Shown here piece after piece: positions 20,283-29,756 of a stretch of 64,000 bases of DNA. The DNA lies in NCBI RefSeq assembly GCF_000196495.1, contig NC_011312.1, positions 992,001 through 1,056,000 of the forward strand, in the 5' to 3' direction. Source of the stretch: Aliivibrio salmonicida LFI1238 (GTDB lineage Bacteria > Pseudomonadota > Gammaproteobacteria > Enterobacterales > Vibrionaceae). Position 1 is the stretch's first letter, and the number at the start of each line of letters is the position of its first letter. The notes under the pieces were generated by a model. That model did not search any database, was not told where the DNA came from, and was given only the letters and a program-made list of their open reading frames with translations. Position numbers and translations under genes: made by a program.

Positions 20283-20701
20283 ATCAACCCATACTCATCG
20301 TGATTTTAAAATAGGGTTAAGATTATGCCAAGATTTACAGAGAAACTAAACGTTAAGTTTACTTATTCAGATAACGAGTTGGTCATAAACGTTGAATTAG
20401 CGGACTCAGTACTTTGTCTTCATAACCCCAATAAATATTATTTCTAACAAACCAAGTAATTTACTCTCATCAACATGACATTATGGCGTTTTACATAATT
20501 GATGCTCCACCGACTTTATAATGTTTATTCGCCAGCATCTTAACCATCGCGCAGTTCCTTAATTACAATGCATTATGATCGGTATCTTATTTATATTTTT
20601 TGATTTTTCAGGGCGAAAAACACTTTACGTTCTCTTCTTTTGTCGGTACAACCATAGACAGTCCAAATTTATAGACACACTTTGTGAGCACGAGAGATAT
20701 A
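20283..20701. other. Intergenic region between yoaA and purU with a possible 40-residue ORF
   Basis: This 419-bp region holds divergent promoters for yoaA and purU. An open frame at 20325-20447 (ATG after AGGGTTAAGATT) would encode a 40-residue peptide beginning MPRFTEKLNVKF. It has a plausible but weak Shine-Dalgarno and could be chance. No riboswitch or terminator-like structure is evident by eye before purU. Confidence 0.4.
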
Positions 20702-21535
20702 ATGGAAAAGAAAATATTATTAACGGATTGCCCTGATTCTCGTGGGCTAATCGCCAAAATAACCAACATTTGTTACAAACATCAACTGAACATTGTTCAC
20801 AATAATGAATACGTAGACAACGTTACGGGTCAATTTTTCATGAGAACGGAACTTGAAGGGATCTTTAATGATGAAACCTTCTTACTCGATATTGATCAAG
20901 CATTGCCGCCAGGCAGCCAACGAAAGTTAGTATTAGAACCAAAAAAGAAAGTCGTTATTCTTGTCACTAAAGAAGCTCATTGTATTGGCGATATTCTAAT
21001 CAAAGCCTATTCTGGTGCGATGAACATCGAGATCTCGGCGGTTATTGGCAACCACGATACATTAGGTGCCTTGATTGAGAAGTTTGATATTCCTTTTCAT
21101 TATGTATCTCATGAAGGCTTGTCACGTGGCGAGCATGAAGACAAAATGCTAAGCATTATTCATTCATACGATCCTGAATACGTCGTTTTAGCAAAATACA
21201 TGCGTGTACTTACCCCTGAATTTGTTGAGCAATTTCCAAAAAGAATCATCAATATCCATCACAGTTTCTTACCTGCATTCATTGGTGCAAAACCGTATCA
21301 GCAAGCTTATGATCGTGGTGTGAAAATCATTGGTGCCACAGCACACTTTGTCACCAATAATTTAGATGAAGGTCCAATCATCAAACAAGATGTTATCCCT
21401 ATTGATCATAACTTCAGTGCAGAAGATATGGCAATGGCAGGACGTGACGTTGAGAAATCAGTATTAAGTAAAGCCTTAACAAAAGTTCTGAATGACCATG
21501 TATTTGTTTATGGTAATAAGACCGTTATTCTTTAA
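20702..21535 (+). CDS. purU: Formyltetrahydrofolate deformylase
   Basis: The 277-residue enzyme hydrolyses 10-formyl-THF to formate and THF, balancing one-carbon pools and feeding formate to PurT. An N-terminal ACT domain (LTDCPDSRGLIAKITNICYKH) occupies about residues 1-80. The C-terminal formyltransferase-like domain contains the catalytic segment NIHHSFLPAFIGAKPYQQA near 197-215. I chose the ATG at 20702, which follows GAGAGAT and matches family length, over the GTG-type start at 20684. A bidirectional terminator follows. Confidence 0.95.
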   Translation: MEKKILLTDCPDSRGLIAKITNICYKHQLNIVHNNEYVDNVTGQFFMRTELEGIFNDETFLLDIDQALPPGSQRKLVLEPKKKVVILVTKEAHCIGDILIKAYSGAMNIEISAVIGNHDTLGALIEKFDIPFHYVSHEGLSRGEHEDKMLSIIHSYDPEYVVLAKYMRVLTPEFVEQFPKRIINIHHSFLPAFIGAKPYQQAYDRGVKIIGATAHFVTNNLDEGPIIKQDVIPIDHNFSAEDMAMAGRDVEKSVLSKALTKVLNDHVFVYGNKTVIL

Positions 21536-21552
21536 ATAATGTCGTAAATACA

Positions 21553-21585
21553 AAAAAACGGAGATCATCATGATCTCCGTTTTTA
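21553..21585. terminator. Bidirectional rho-independent terminator, purU / hydrolase
   Basis: A 14-bp stem AAAAACGGAGATCA / TGATCTCCGTTTTT with a 3-base loop lies between convergent genes, with A-run and T-run on its two sides, so it can work on both strands. Confidence 0.88.
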
Positions 21586-21607
21586 TTTGTTCTTAATTTG
21601 AATTCAA

Positions 21608-22405
21608 TTATTGTGCAGTAATAAACTCTATCGCGTGTTTATTAAATTCTCTCGGCCTGTCGATATTACATACGTGACCACATTCTGGAATTTGCAATAA
21701 ATGACTGTGTTCATGTACCGCAACCATTTCTTGTACTGGTTTCATGAACATGTAGTCATTTTCACCCATGACATACAACGTGGGGATTGGTAATTCTTTA
21801 TCTTTAAAACAGCGCATTAATGGATTCACATCCGCAGCTAATTTAAACCAACGTTTAAACTCTTTCTGGCATAATTTCTTAGCTTCTCTGGTGAAAATAT
21901 GACGCGATTCTTTTTGGCTTTTTTGTGGCATGACAACATAAGCAAACAATTTATACAGCCACATATAAGGCATGATATTTTTAGTAATATCGCCCATTTT
22001 AATCAAAAACTGAGAGCGGAAATTAAAACGCGTAATTGCACCGGCTAATACCATCGAACTGACTCTGTCTTGTGCCAGTTCCGCTAGGTTACGAATAATG
22101 ATGGTGCCAAGAGACATACCAACAAAATGTGCTGATTTAATATTAAGGTGATCAAGGACATCGATAATATCTTGGCTTACGACCTTAAAAGAATACTGTT
22201 TATTAATGAATTCTTTTAATTGTGAGAAGTGACTTGAGCGACCGTGGCCACGTAAATCAATAAGCAAAATATTAAAATTCTTTCTAAAAGCAGCGATTTG
22301 TTTGAACCATGTAGTGGAACTTCCACCTGCTCCATGAACAAATACAACCCACTTTGAGCTTGATTCATGTTCATAGGTTTTATGGAATAACAAAGAATTA
22401 GACAT
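21608..22405 (-). CDS. Alpha/beta hydrolase
   Basis: The 265-residue protein has alpha/beta hydrolase features: FVHGAGGSSTTWF near residue 23 (oxyanion loop), DLRGHGRS near 51, the nucleophile elbow GMSLGT near 97, a strand-aspartate region YVMGENDYMF near 212 and a late histidine in CGHVCNIDRP. This pattern resembles BioH/MhpC-type esterases or hydrolases. The substrate cannot be told. It is a single minus-strand gene converging on purU. Confidence 0.82.
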   Translation of the reverse strand: MSNSLLFHKTYEHESSSKWVVFVHGAGGSSTTWFKQIAAFRKNFNILLIDLRGHGRSSHFSQLKEFINKQYSFKVVSQDIIDVLDHLNIKSAHFVGMSLGTIIIRNLAELAQDRVSSMVLAGAITRFNFRSQFLIKMGDITKNIMPYMWLYKLFAYVVMPQKSQKESRHIFTREAKKLCQKEFKRWFKLAADVNPLMRCFKDKELPIPTLYVMGENDYMFMKPVQEMVAVHEHSHLLQIPECGHVCNIDRPREFNKHAIEFITAQ

Positions 22406-22522
22406 TCACTCTACTTTTAATATGAGAAAGATATGGAGTCAGACTATACCATCCTATATCAACGATGAATACTCACAAGGAAGTAGACTGATAGAAATCT
22501 GACATACGGTTACAAAACATTA

Positions 22523-22720
22523 CTAAGTTATTGATTTTTTAGTTAAGTTCAGAGTTATTACTCTATATATACTATTAAAATAATCAATATAAGCTAAGCT
22601 ACCTTGTTCTTTTTCTATGTAACAATTTAATACAAACAGTGCATTTGTCTCATAAAAATCATACTCATCAAGACCATCAAACTGAAGAATATTAATTTGC
22701 GACACTAATTGTGCTATCAA
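22523..22720 (-). CDS. Possible small hypothetical protein
   Basis: The 65-codon frame opens with TTG and has no clear Shine-Dalgarno. The frame extends a further 10 or so codons upstream without an ATG before meeting a stop. The predicted peptide (INILQFDGLDEYDFYETNALF in part) is acidic and tyrosine-rich and not recognised. It might be a gene fragment or chance. Confidence 0.25.
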   Translation of the reverse strand: MIAQLVSQINILQFDGLDEYDFYETNALFVLNCYIEKEQGSLAYIDYFNSIYRVITLNLTKKSIT

Positions 22721-22974
22721 ATTGACAAGAAGAGACCTAAAACAACTTTAAGAGCTTATTAGTTGCGAGGTATTTTATAGCATCTATATTTAATATAAAT
22801 AGCTAATCATTAGATTTAACAAAATGTACGGCGTCATTTGGTTATTTTATATAAATATCAATAAAGATGAACTGATGTTACTTCGAAAAATCACATAACC
22901 CTTGATATATCGCTTAACAAAAAGACAGCATACAAACTATATGCATTTATTTAACAAACTTAATTAGGGATATC

Positions 22975-23133
22975 ATGAACAAGCTCGTATTAATTATTCT
23001 GTGTGTTTTACTTCCTCCTGTCGGTGTTTTCTTTGCTAAAGGCGTAGGTAAAGATCTATTGATCAATATCATTCTAACTGTCTTTTTCTGGATACCAGGA
23101 GTGATTCATGGTCTTTGGATCGCAACTCGATAA
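22975..23133 (+). CDS. yqaE: YqaE/Pmp3-family small membrane protein
   Basis: This 52-residue protein (start MNKLVLIILCVLLPPVGVFF, end IPGVIHGLWIATR) is a clear member of the YqaE/Pmp3 (UPF0057) family: two hydrophobic helices with the LPPVGVF and PGVIHG(L/I)W motifs. Family members sit in the cytoplasmic membrane and are linked to stress and membrane potential. The ATG at 22975 follows TTAGGGAT. A strong terminator follows at 23154-23186. Confidence 0.9.
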   Translation: MNKLVLIILCVLLPPVGVFFAKGVGKDLLINIILTVFFWIPGVIHGLWIATR

Positions 23134-23153
23134 TCATAACTATTTAAACAATA

Positions 23154-23186
23154 AAAAAGCGAAGCTAATATAGCTTCGCTTTTTCT
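23154..23186. terminator. Bidirectional terminator, yqaE / metE
   Basis: The stem AAAAAGCGAAGCTA / TAGCTTCGCTTTTT with an ATA loop lies between the yqaE stop and the convergent metE fragment. A- and T-runs flank it on both sides. Confidence 0.88.
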
Positions 23187-23202
23187 ATTTAATACACGAT
23201 AT

Positions 23203-23634
23203 TTAAGCCGCGTTAACTTGCCATTTCTTACGTAATGCTTTTGCGGCTTTTACCATGTTTTCAAGCGCAGCTTCTGTCTCTTTCCAGTTTCGAGTTTTAA
23301 GGCCACAATCTGGGTTCACCCATAAACGCTCTACAGGAACTTTCGCTGCTGCTGTCTCAATTAAACCGATAATCCATTCTTCACTTGGAATATTGGGTGA
23401 GTGAATATCATAAACACCCGGTCCAATTTCGTTTGGATAATTAAAATCTTCAAACGCTTTTAATAATTCCATGTTTGAACGAGACGTTTCAATCGTTATC
23501 ACATCCGCATCAAGTGCCGCCACCGATTCAATAATCTCATTAAATTCGCTGTAACACATGTGGGTATGAATTTGTGTTTCTGATTTTGCACTGGCTGCTG
23601 AGATCTTAAACGCTTCAACTGCCCAATCTAAATA
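23203..23634 (-). pseudogene. metE: Cobalamin-independent methionine synthase MetE, C-terminal fragment
   Basis: The reading frame from the IS982 junction encodes [14 protein letters not shown], then [15 protein letters not shown], and later [17 protein letters not shown] and [16 protein letters not shown], the conserved end of MetE. MetE transfers a methyl group from 5-methyl-THF-triglutamate to homocysteine. The zinc-ligand Cys of NPDCGLKTR is present, but only about 143 of roughly 760 residues remain. The 5' part is replaced by IS982, beyond which lies an unrelated gene, so metE is destroyed here. The cell would then need MetH or external methionine unless another copy exists. Confidence 0.95.
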
Positions 23635-24635
23635 ACCTGAATTCTGGATAAAACATGCTTTAAGCGAGGATTAGTTCAAATTCACATTCTGATAGCTTAA
23701 TTCGTGGCTTTTGTTTTTTTAAACAATAAGCCACAACGCCTGAAATTACATTTAGCATGAAACCAGTCACGCTACGATGACGGCTATGTTCAATTTGAGA
23801 GATATTCTTCAATTGGTCATTTATCGTTTCGATAATGTATCTCTTTGATAACATAGCCTTATCAAAAGCACTTATCTCTTTTGCTTTCATGTTTTTTCGC
23901 GAGGTAGTCACTAAATCGACATCAGAGTTCTTTAAGCTCTCACTCAACTTTTTACCTATGTACCCTTTATCAGCGTACAATTTCCCCGAGAGTTCTTTGC
24001 ATAAATCAGGTACAGGAGTCCTATCATTTACATTGCCAGCTGTGATTTTCAGCGAAATAATTTCTCCAAGATGGTTAATCAATAAATGAAGTTTGAAGCC
24101 GAAAAACCATCCCATGGTACCTTTTCCTCTTTTCGCAACACCATCAAAGACTTTATGGCGAGGAATTCGAATGTTATGGCATACTTTAAGACTCGTGGAG
24201 TCAACAAAAGCAATGCCAGTCGGCTTACCTTTGATAGATTGAAAATAGGCACACATTGGGGCGATTAGGCTAGGCATTTTGCTCACAAATCGAGTGTAGC
24301 TAAGTAAATTTGGAAAGTATCCTTTCCAATATTGATGAACTAACCCGATATAGAAGTTCTTGAAATCTCTATGATTTGATTGATGAAAAGCGATGACAAT
24401 AGTCATACATTCACTAGTAGACATTACTGACTGACGTTTTCTTTTTCTCTCACTAGCCTCAACAAGGTATTTTTCCCATTGAGATAAGAATTGATAACAA
24501 AAATCATCGACATCACAAAATATATCAACTAATTTATTCATCTTGCCCACCTTTTAAAATACGTTCAAATAATTCTTGGTCGAAAGATCTGATCGTTAGG
24601 TGGGCAATTAGTTCAGCCTTATCCAGAATTCAGGT
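23635..24635 (-). mobile_element. IS982-family insertion sequence, complete copy (1001 bp)
   Basis: The element has terminal inverted repeats of about 17 bp (ACCTGAATTCTGGATAA at the left, its complement at the right) and one transposase gene on the minus strand. Its transposase-proximal end is identical in the visible part to the second copy at 63518. Flanking bases (left TCTAAATA, right TAGTTATA) show no clear target duplication. It joins the 3' parts of metE and an M60 peptidase gene, each missing its 5' part. Confidence 0.93.
23660..24541 (-). CDS. IS982-family transposase
   Basis: The 293-residue DDE transposase has N-terminal [18 protein letters not shown], the first catalytic aspartate in [12 protein letters not shown] near 116, [14 protein letters not shown], the second aspartate in [10 protein letters not shown] near 193 and the conserved [10 protein letters not shown] with the catalytic glutamate near 240. 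The ATG at 24541 follows AGGTGGG. The frame is intact, so this copy may be active. Confidence 0.93.
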   Translation of the reverse strand: MNKLVDIFCDVDDFCYQFLSQWEKYLVEASERKRKRQSVMSTSECMTIVIAFHQSNHRDFKNFYIGLVHQYWKGYFPNLLSYTRFVSKMPSLIAPMCAYFQSIKGKPTGIAFVDSTSLKVCHNIRIPRHKVFDGVAKRGKGTMGWFFGFKLHLLINHLGEIISLKITAGNVNDRTPVPDLCKELSGKLYADKGYIGKKLSESLKNSDVDLVTTSRKNMKAKEISAFDKAMLSKRYIIETINDQLKNISQIEHSRHRSVTGFMLNVISGVVAYCLKKQKPRIKLSECEFELILA

Positions 24636-25515
24636 TAGTTATAATATGAACCGCTTTGCTAATGCAGCAAGTGATTTTTATGGGCGTGATGAAGTGAGTG
24701 AAGGTGGCCAACATCGTCGCTTTACTTACCCTGCATTAAAAGAGTTCCGCCATCGTTTTGTTAATGATGTGCAAATTTCTATTGGTGCAGCGCACTCAGG
24801 TTATCCTGTAATGAGCAGTTCATTTAACGTAGACGCAACGAAGCCACCAACGAATGCAATTGATGATTGGTTGGTATGGCATGAAGTTGGTCATAATCTA
24901 GCTTCTGCACCATTTTCTGTTCCTGGCAGTACTGAAGTGACGAATAATATTCTAGCGTTATATATGCAAGAATTAGACGGTCGTAATGATAAGCCTGAAA
25001 TGGATCGAATTAGAACGAGTATTCAAAAAGCGCCTATTTGGTTAAGTTCTAATGATGGTCACGCATGGAGTCAAGGCGATGCTGGACTTCGTTTAGTTAT
25101 GTTTGGTCAGTTGAAAATTTGGGCAGAAAGCCATTTTAAAATTGATGACTGGTATGTTGATGGTGATGTTAAACCGACGATTTACAATCAAGATCAAGGT
25201 TGGAATATGGTTAAATTAATGCACAGAAAAGCTCGAGGCGATCAACAAGGTGATAATGGCGTAAATTATTGTAGTTCTCGTGATAGTGGACTAAACGCGG
25301 GTGATTTAATGATGGTATGCAGCTCTTACGTATCAGGTTATGATTTAAGAGATTTTTTCATGACATGGAATGTGGGTGAAACTTCAGTAACGAATGCTGA
25401 TGGAACTAAAGTATATTCTGGCGGGATCAGTGATGCAGGATTAAATGCATTAACGAGATTACGTTTAGAAAAACCTGAGATAGATCCGTTAACGATTAAT
25501 GCTTTGCCTAATTAA
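24636..25515 (+). pseudogene. M60-family (AcfD/SslE-like) metallopeptidase, C-terminal fragment
   Basis: The frame is open from the IS982 end (VSYNMNRFANAASDFYG...). It contains the zinc-protease motif HEVGH at about 79-83 from the internal ATG at 24646, with a downstream glutamate in NNILALYMQE, typical of M60 (peptidase M60, enhancin-like) gluzincins. AcfD and SslE are large secreted lipoproteins of about 1500 residues that degrade mucin and aid gut colonisation. Only about 293 C-terminal residues remain here, with no signal peptide. The rest must be lost or elsewhere, so the fragment is probably not exported. A terminator follows. Confidence 0.88.
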
Positions 25516-25535
25516 TAGTTAGCCAATCGTGTGAT

Positions 25536-25574
25536 TAAAAAAGCCCCCGAACGATTATCGTTTGAGGGCTTTTT
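25536..25574. terminator. Bidirectional terminator after the peptidase fragment
   Basis: The hairpin AAAAAGCCC ... GGGCTTTTT lies between convergent genes, with a partly paired inner loop (CGAACGATTATCGTTTG). Confidence 0.8.
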
Positions 25575-25598
25575 ACTATCTGTTATCTAAGCTGAAAA

Positions 25599-25925
25599 TT
25601 ACTTATTAATATTAATCAACGCGCCAGACTTACATTGGAAAGTATAGTAACGGCTTGTTTCATTAAATTTGCCTAGACCTTCACCTGTACAATAGTCAAC
25701 ATTGATATCTCTCATGACATCTAATGTTTTTTCTGTGTTCAGTTGGAATTTAGAACCATCGCTACAGATGATACGAACGCGACCATCATCACTTACTGAA
25801 TAGACTTTTACTTCTGTATTACATAGCTCAAAAGACGCATCTTGGTAATTGTCTTGTTGTTTTGGTGCGCTGCTACAACCGGCTAAAACAAGTGCGAAAG
25901 CACACGCTAGACTGATTTTTTTCAT
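25599..25925 (-). CDS. Predicted small lipoprotein
   Basis: The 108-residue protein has a lipoprotein signal (MKKISLACAFALVLAGCSSAP) with the acylated Cys at residue 17. The mature part has four to five cysteines (ELCNTEV, IICSDG, VDYCTGEG, TFQCKSG) spaced as if forming disulphides in the periplasm. I do not recognise a named family. It is downstream of the chemoreceptor gene on the same strand with a 99-bp gap. Confidence 0.75.
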   Translation of the reverse strand: MKKISLACAFALVLAGCSSAPKQQDNYQDASFELCNTEVKVYSVSDDGRVRIICSDGSKFQLNTEKTLDVMRDINVDYCTGEGLGKFNETSRYYTFQCKSGALININK

Positions 25926-26024
25926 GTTGACTATTCCTTAAGCAAAATTATGCCTTCAATATATCTTGTTAATAAAATGAATGCGAGTTTCTAACTTATA
26001 AAACGAGAATTCGTACCATGATTT

Positions 26025-28013
26025 TTAGACGGTTATGGTATTAATTTGAGTGGTTAATTCACTCATTTTCGTTTCAAGTTGCTTCATTTCATGTTCAAGA
26101 TGATGAATTAATTCGTTCGTACTGTTTGCCAGAGAGGCCAACTCATCAATATCAGTATTAACCGCATTTGCTGTTTCTGATTGCTCTAATGTTGCCGCTG
26201 AAATACTGGTGTTAAAGTTATCTATTTCAGAAACCGAATGACTAAGTGACTCTATGTATTGAGCGGAATCCGTGACACTGTCCTGAGTTGTTTCACTCAA
26301 TAACTTACTTTCTTCCATTAATAAAAAGGATTGTTTTGCATTAACCCCAATGCCATCAAGTAGTTGACGAATGTCATGAGTGGCTTCTTGGCTACGTTGA
26401 GCGAGTTTTCTTACTTCATCCGCAACAACCGCAAATCCTCGTCCTTGTTCTCCGGCACGGGCCGCTTCAATTGCCGCATTAAGGGCCAGTAAATTGGTTT
26501 GGTCAGAGACCGCTGTAATCGTATCTAATATTTCAGACACATTGAGTGTCTGTTTTTCTAAATGTTCAACGTGTTGGTGAGTATTAATAATACTGCTATG
26601 CAGTTCGTTAACCGTCTCTGTTGTGGCTAGAGTTTGGTTTTTACATTCTGTTGCGTTCGCGGTTGCTTGTGTTGTTGTTTCATGAGCGCTGTTGGTAACC
26701 CCTGCAATTTCAGAGCTTGTTTGTGCCATTTCAGTCATAGCTGTCGCGATACTGTCACAATGAGTCAGCGTTGTTTGACTTGATTGCGTCGCTTGTTTCA
26801 AGTGTTCACTTAGTAAGTTTAGTTCATTTTGTGTTTGAGAGGCGACGTTATGCGCTGAACGTAGCGGGAGTGCTATATTTTCAAGTAATGAATTAATATC
26901 TCTTGCGATAGCATCGAACTTATTCTCATTGTTGTTTTCCAATGTGAGTGTTAAATTTTTACTGGCAGATATTTCATTAATACGAAGGCTAAACGAAGTC
27001 ATTCGGCTATTGATCGATTTCGCGGTAAAAAAACTAATGAAAATAATAGGTAATATGAGGCACAGAGCAACCGCTATGTAGCCGTTTCGAATGAATGCTG
27101 ATTGTGACATTTCTTTTGTTGCAGCGATATTAAGACTTTTTGATAGATTATCGGTGATCGTTTTTATGAGGCCAATACGTTGAGTGGCCATTGGAAACCA
27201 AACATTTGCGCTTGGTCCTTGTAATGTTGCCAATGTATTTTTTTGAGACAGATAAATAGACTGCGTATCCGTCACTTTTTTCCAAGTATTAGAAGACATC
27301 GCGTTGTTTAACTGTTGAACAAAATCAGCAGAAAGAATCGATTTAGCTTGGCGAATAGAAAAATATTCAGTTGAAAGGTAACTGCTAATGTCAGCATATT
27401 TATCAAGGCTTGATGTCTTACCTGCAAATGCACCATTTAAAGCCCCTCTCACTTTTCCTGCTTCTTCTTTGACTTGTAATAATGCGGATAACCCCTGCAT
27501 TTCGCTGCGTAATATAGGAGAATTTATTTTTGATACAATAATAGAGATAGAGTCTAGAGAGAGTTGATTAAGCGTTGAATAATAAACAAATGGAGAGTGT
27601 GTAATTGAAAAGTTATCGACTTGAGAGCGAATGCTATTTTTATTATTTAATTGCTGGGTTACCTCAAAGAGTAAAGATGACACAATCGTTTTTTCTAAAA
27701 AATTAGGAGTAAAGTTACGTAATGCCTGTTCAGCTGTGTCTGATTTTTTTCTTTGTTCAATGAGCTTACTATTACCTGATTTCCCTTGGGAGGCGAGATA
27801 ACCTGCGGTTATTCCTCGTTCAACGGCAAAGTTATGGGCGACATTATCCAGTAAGTTAAATAAAGAAACGGCTTCTAATGAGTAATTAGCGTCATGAACT
27901 TTTTGATTTTCTTGAATGAGTAGCTGAGTTAAAAATAGAGTAATGATTAGGGTTGGTAAGAGTGATATGAGCAATAAGCGAGTTTTTATACTTTTTAGAA
28001 TAGATAACTTCAT
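26025..28013 (-). CDS. Methyl-accepting chemotaxis protein with NIT sensor domain
   Basis: The 662-residue chemoreceptor has an N-terminal membrane helix ([17 protein letters not shown]), a periplasmic nitrate/nitrite-sensing NIT-type domain ([22 protein letters not shown]) spanning roughly residues 40-310, and a second helix ([19 protein letters not shown]) near 312-330. A HAMP-like linker and a C-terminal signalling domain follow, with the hallmark hairpin tip [20 protein letters not shown] and [13 protein letters not shown]. It should signal through CheA/CheW to the flagellar switch. The ligand is unknown; NIT domains are proposed to bind nitrate or nitrite, but this is not established here. 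Confidence 0.9.
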   Translation of the reverse strand: MKLSILKSIKTRLLLISLLPTLIITLFLTQLLIQENQKVHDANYSLEAVSLFNLLDNVAHNFAVERGITAGYLASQGKSGNSKLIEQRKKSDTAEQALRNFTPNFLEKTIVSSLLFEVTQQLNNKNSIRSQVDNFSITHSPFVYYSTLNQLSLDSISIIVSKINSPILRSEMQGLSALLQVKEEAGKVRGALNGAFAGKTSSLDKYADISSYLSTEYFSIRQAKSILSADFVQQLNNAMSSNTWKKVTDTQSIYLSQKNTLATLQGPSANVWFPMATQRIGLIKTITDNLSKSLNIAATKEMSQSAFIRNGYIAVALCLILPIIFISFFTAKSINSRMTSFSLRINEISASKNLTLTLENNNENKFDAIARDINSLLENIALPLRSAHNVASQTQNELNLLSEHLKQATQSSQTTLTHCDSIATAMTEMAQTSSEIAGVTNSAHETTTQATANATECKNQTLATTETVNELHSSIINTHQHVEHLEKQTLNVSEILDTITAVSDQTNLLALNAAIEAARAGEQGRGFAVVADEVRKLAQRSQEATHDIRQLLDGIGVNAKQSFLLMEESKLLSETTQDSVTDSAQYIESLSHSVSEIDNFNTSISAATLEQSETANAVNTDIDELASLANSTNELIHHLEHEMKQLETKMSELTTQINTITV

Positions 28014-28180
28014 CGAGTAACCTTTTAATTATTATGGGTATGCCGACATATCGGCAACAAGTTGGAAACCTTTAGTAAAGAATAAGTAAAAACTTTGTAT
28101 TAGTTACGTCTTCTTAGTCTCGGTGATAGGCACCGATCCGCTTTTCTTGTACACTAAACAAAAAATAATAGGAGGCAAGA

Positions 28181-28630
28181 ATGCATTGTCCATTTTGTAG
28201 TGCTACAGACACAAAAGTTATCGATTCTCGATTGGTTTCTGATGGTCATCAAGTTCGTCGTCGTCGCCAATGTTTGGCGTGCAGTGAACGATTTACTACG
28301 TTTGAATCCGCTGAACTTGTTATGCCTAAAGTGATTAAGTCTAATGGCAATCGTGAACCGTTTGATGAAGATAAATTATCGGGTGGTTTGTATCGTTCAT
28401 TAGAAAAACGTCCCGTAAGTGCTGATTTAGTTGAGCTTGCTTTGAATACAATTAAATCAAAGCTAAGAGCTACTGGTGAACGTGAAGTACCTTCGGAGAT
28501 GATCGGCAATTTCGTTATGGATCAACTAAAGGAACTCGATAAAGTGGCGTATATTCGATTTGCATCCGTATATCGTAGCTTTGAAGACATTAAAGAGTTC
28601 GGCGAAGAAATTGCAAAACTAGAGAAATAA
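28181..28630 (+). CDS. nrdR: Transcriptional repressor NrdR
   Basis: The 149-residue protein has an N-terminal zinc ribbon ([17 protein letters not shown] ... [12 protein letters not shown]) followed by an ATP-cone domain ([21 protein letters not shown]). NrdR represses ribonucleotide reductase genes in response to dNTP/ATP levels. Exactly the usual length. A very strong Shine-Dalgarno (AGGAGG) precedes the ATG. It is one base from ribD, as in E. coli (nrdR-ribD). Confidence 0.97.
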   Translation: MHCPFCSATDTKVIDSRLVSDGHQVRRRRQCLACSERFTTFESAELVMPKVIKSNGNREPFDEDKLSGGLYRSLEKRPVSADLVELALNTIKSKLRATGEREVPSEMIGNFVMDQLKELDKVAYIRFASVYRSFEDIKEFGEEIAKLEK

Positions 28631-28631
28631 A

Positions 28632-29753
28632 ATGAAATTTACTCCTCAAGATCACTTGATGATGCAGCGCGCTATTCAATTAGCTAAACGTGGTATTTAT
28701 ACGACGGCACCGAATCCAAATGTGGGCTGCGTACTCGTTAAAAATGGTCTTATTGTTGGTGAAGGGGCACACCTTAAAGCGGGTGAGCCTCATGCTGAAG
28801 TTCATGCTTTACGCCAAGCAAGTGAGAATGCGAAGGGGGCAACGGCTTACGTTACTTTAGAACCGTGTTCTCATTATGGTCGAACCCCACCTTGTGCTGA
28901 GGGGCTAATAAAAGCAGGCGTAGTAAAAGTTATTTGTGCCATGGTTGATCCAAACCCACAAGTAGCGGGTCGAGGTTTAGCGATGCTAGAAGCCGCAGGA
29001 ATAGAGACAGCGTCGGGCTTATTAGAAACGGAGTCTCGTGCACTGAATCCTTCATTTTTAACTCGAATGGAAACGGGTAAACCGTTTGTTCAATTAAAAA
29101 TGGCGGCCAGCTTAGATGGTAAAACAGCGCTGAAAAATGGTGTAAGTCAATGGATCACATCAAAAGAAGCACGACAAGATGTACAGCGTTATCGTGCACA
29201 AGCCGGAGTGATTCTATCGACGGCAAAAACGGTCATTGAGGATAATGCCTCCCTTAATGTTCGTTGGAGTGATTTACCTAATTCAATTCAAGAATCGTAT
29301 TTAGAAGCAGAGGTAAGGCAGCCATTACGTGTCATTTTAGATCGTCAACATCAACTTACTTCTGAACTTGCTCTGTTTAACACTACTGGGAACGTGGTTA
29401 CCGTTTCTCACCAACCTTCACATCCTCTTAGCCATCCAGAAAGCCACTTGTATTGTGATCTTGATAATAATAAACAATTAGTATTGTCTGATGTAATACA
29501 AAAAATAGCCCAAGAACATAATGTAAACCATCTTTGGGTTGAAGCTGGTGCAACACTTGCTGCAAGTATGATTTGCGAAGGTCTGGTCGATGAACTTATT
29601 ATCTATTTAGCGCCAAAGTTAATGGGTGCAGATGGCCGAAGTATAGTGAACCTCATCGGATTAGAAGCGATGTCTGAAGCAATTAATTTAGACATTAGTG
29701 ATATTCGAATGGTCGGCAAAGATATTCGAATTACAGCAACAATAGTAAGGTAA
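28632..29753 (+). CDS. ribD: Bifunctional pyrimidine deaminase/reductase RibD
   Basis: The 373-residue riboflavin enzyme deaminates and then reduces the pyrimidine intermediate. The N-terminal deaminase domain has the zinc motifs HAEVHAL near 50 and PCSHYGRTPPC near 75-86. The C-terminal reductase begins with MAASLDGKTAL near 155 and ends with DELIIYLAPKLMG near 320. It is coupled to nrdR (1-bp gap) and to ribE (3-bp gap). Confidence 0.97.
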   Translation: MKFTPQDHLMMQRAIQLAKRGIYTTAPNPNVGCVLVKNGLIVGEGAHLKAGEPHAEVHALRQASENAKGATAYVTLEPCSHYGRTPPCAEGLIKAGVVKVICAMVDPNPQVAGRGLAMLEAAGIETASGLLETESRALNPSFLTRMETGKPFVQLKMAASLDGKTALKNGVSQWITSKEARQDVQRYRAQAGVILSTAKTVIEDNASLNVRWSDLPNSIQESYLEAEVRQPLRVILDRQHQLTSELALFNTTGNVVTVSHQPSHPLSHPESHLYCDLDNNKQLVLSDVIQKIAQEHNVNHLWVEAGATLAASMICEGLVDELIIYLAPKLMGADGRSIVNLIGLEAMSEAINLDISDIRMVGKDIRITATIVR

Positions 29754-29756
29754 CGT

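Noticed and set aside
20283..20701. Possible riboswitch before purU
   Set aside because: I looked for a glycine, THF or purine-type leader and saw no conserved core or terminator-antiterminator pair. The leader length alone is not evidence.
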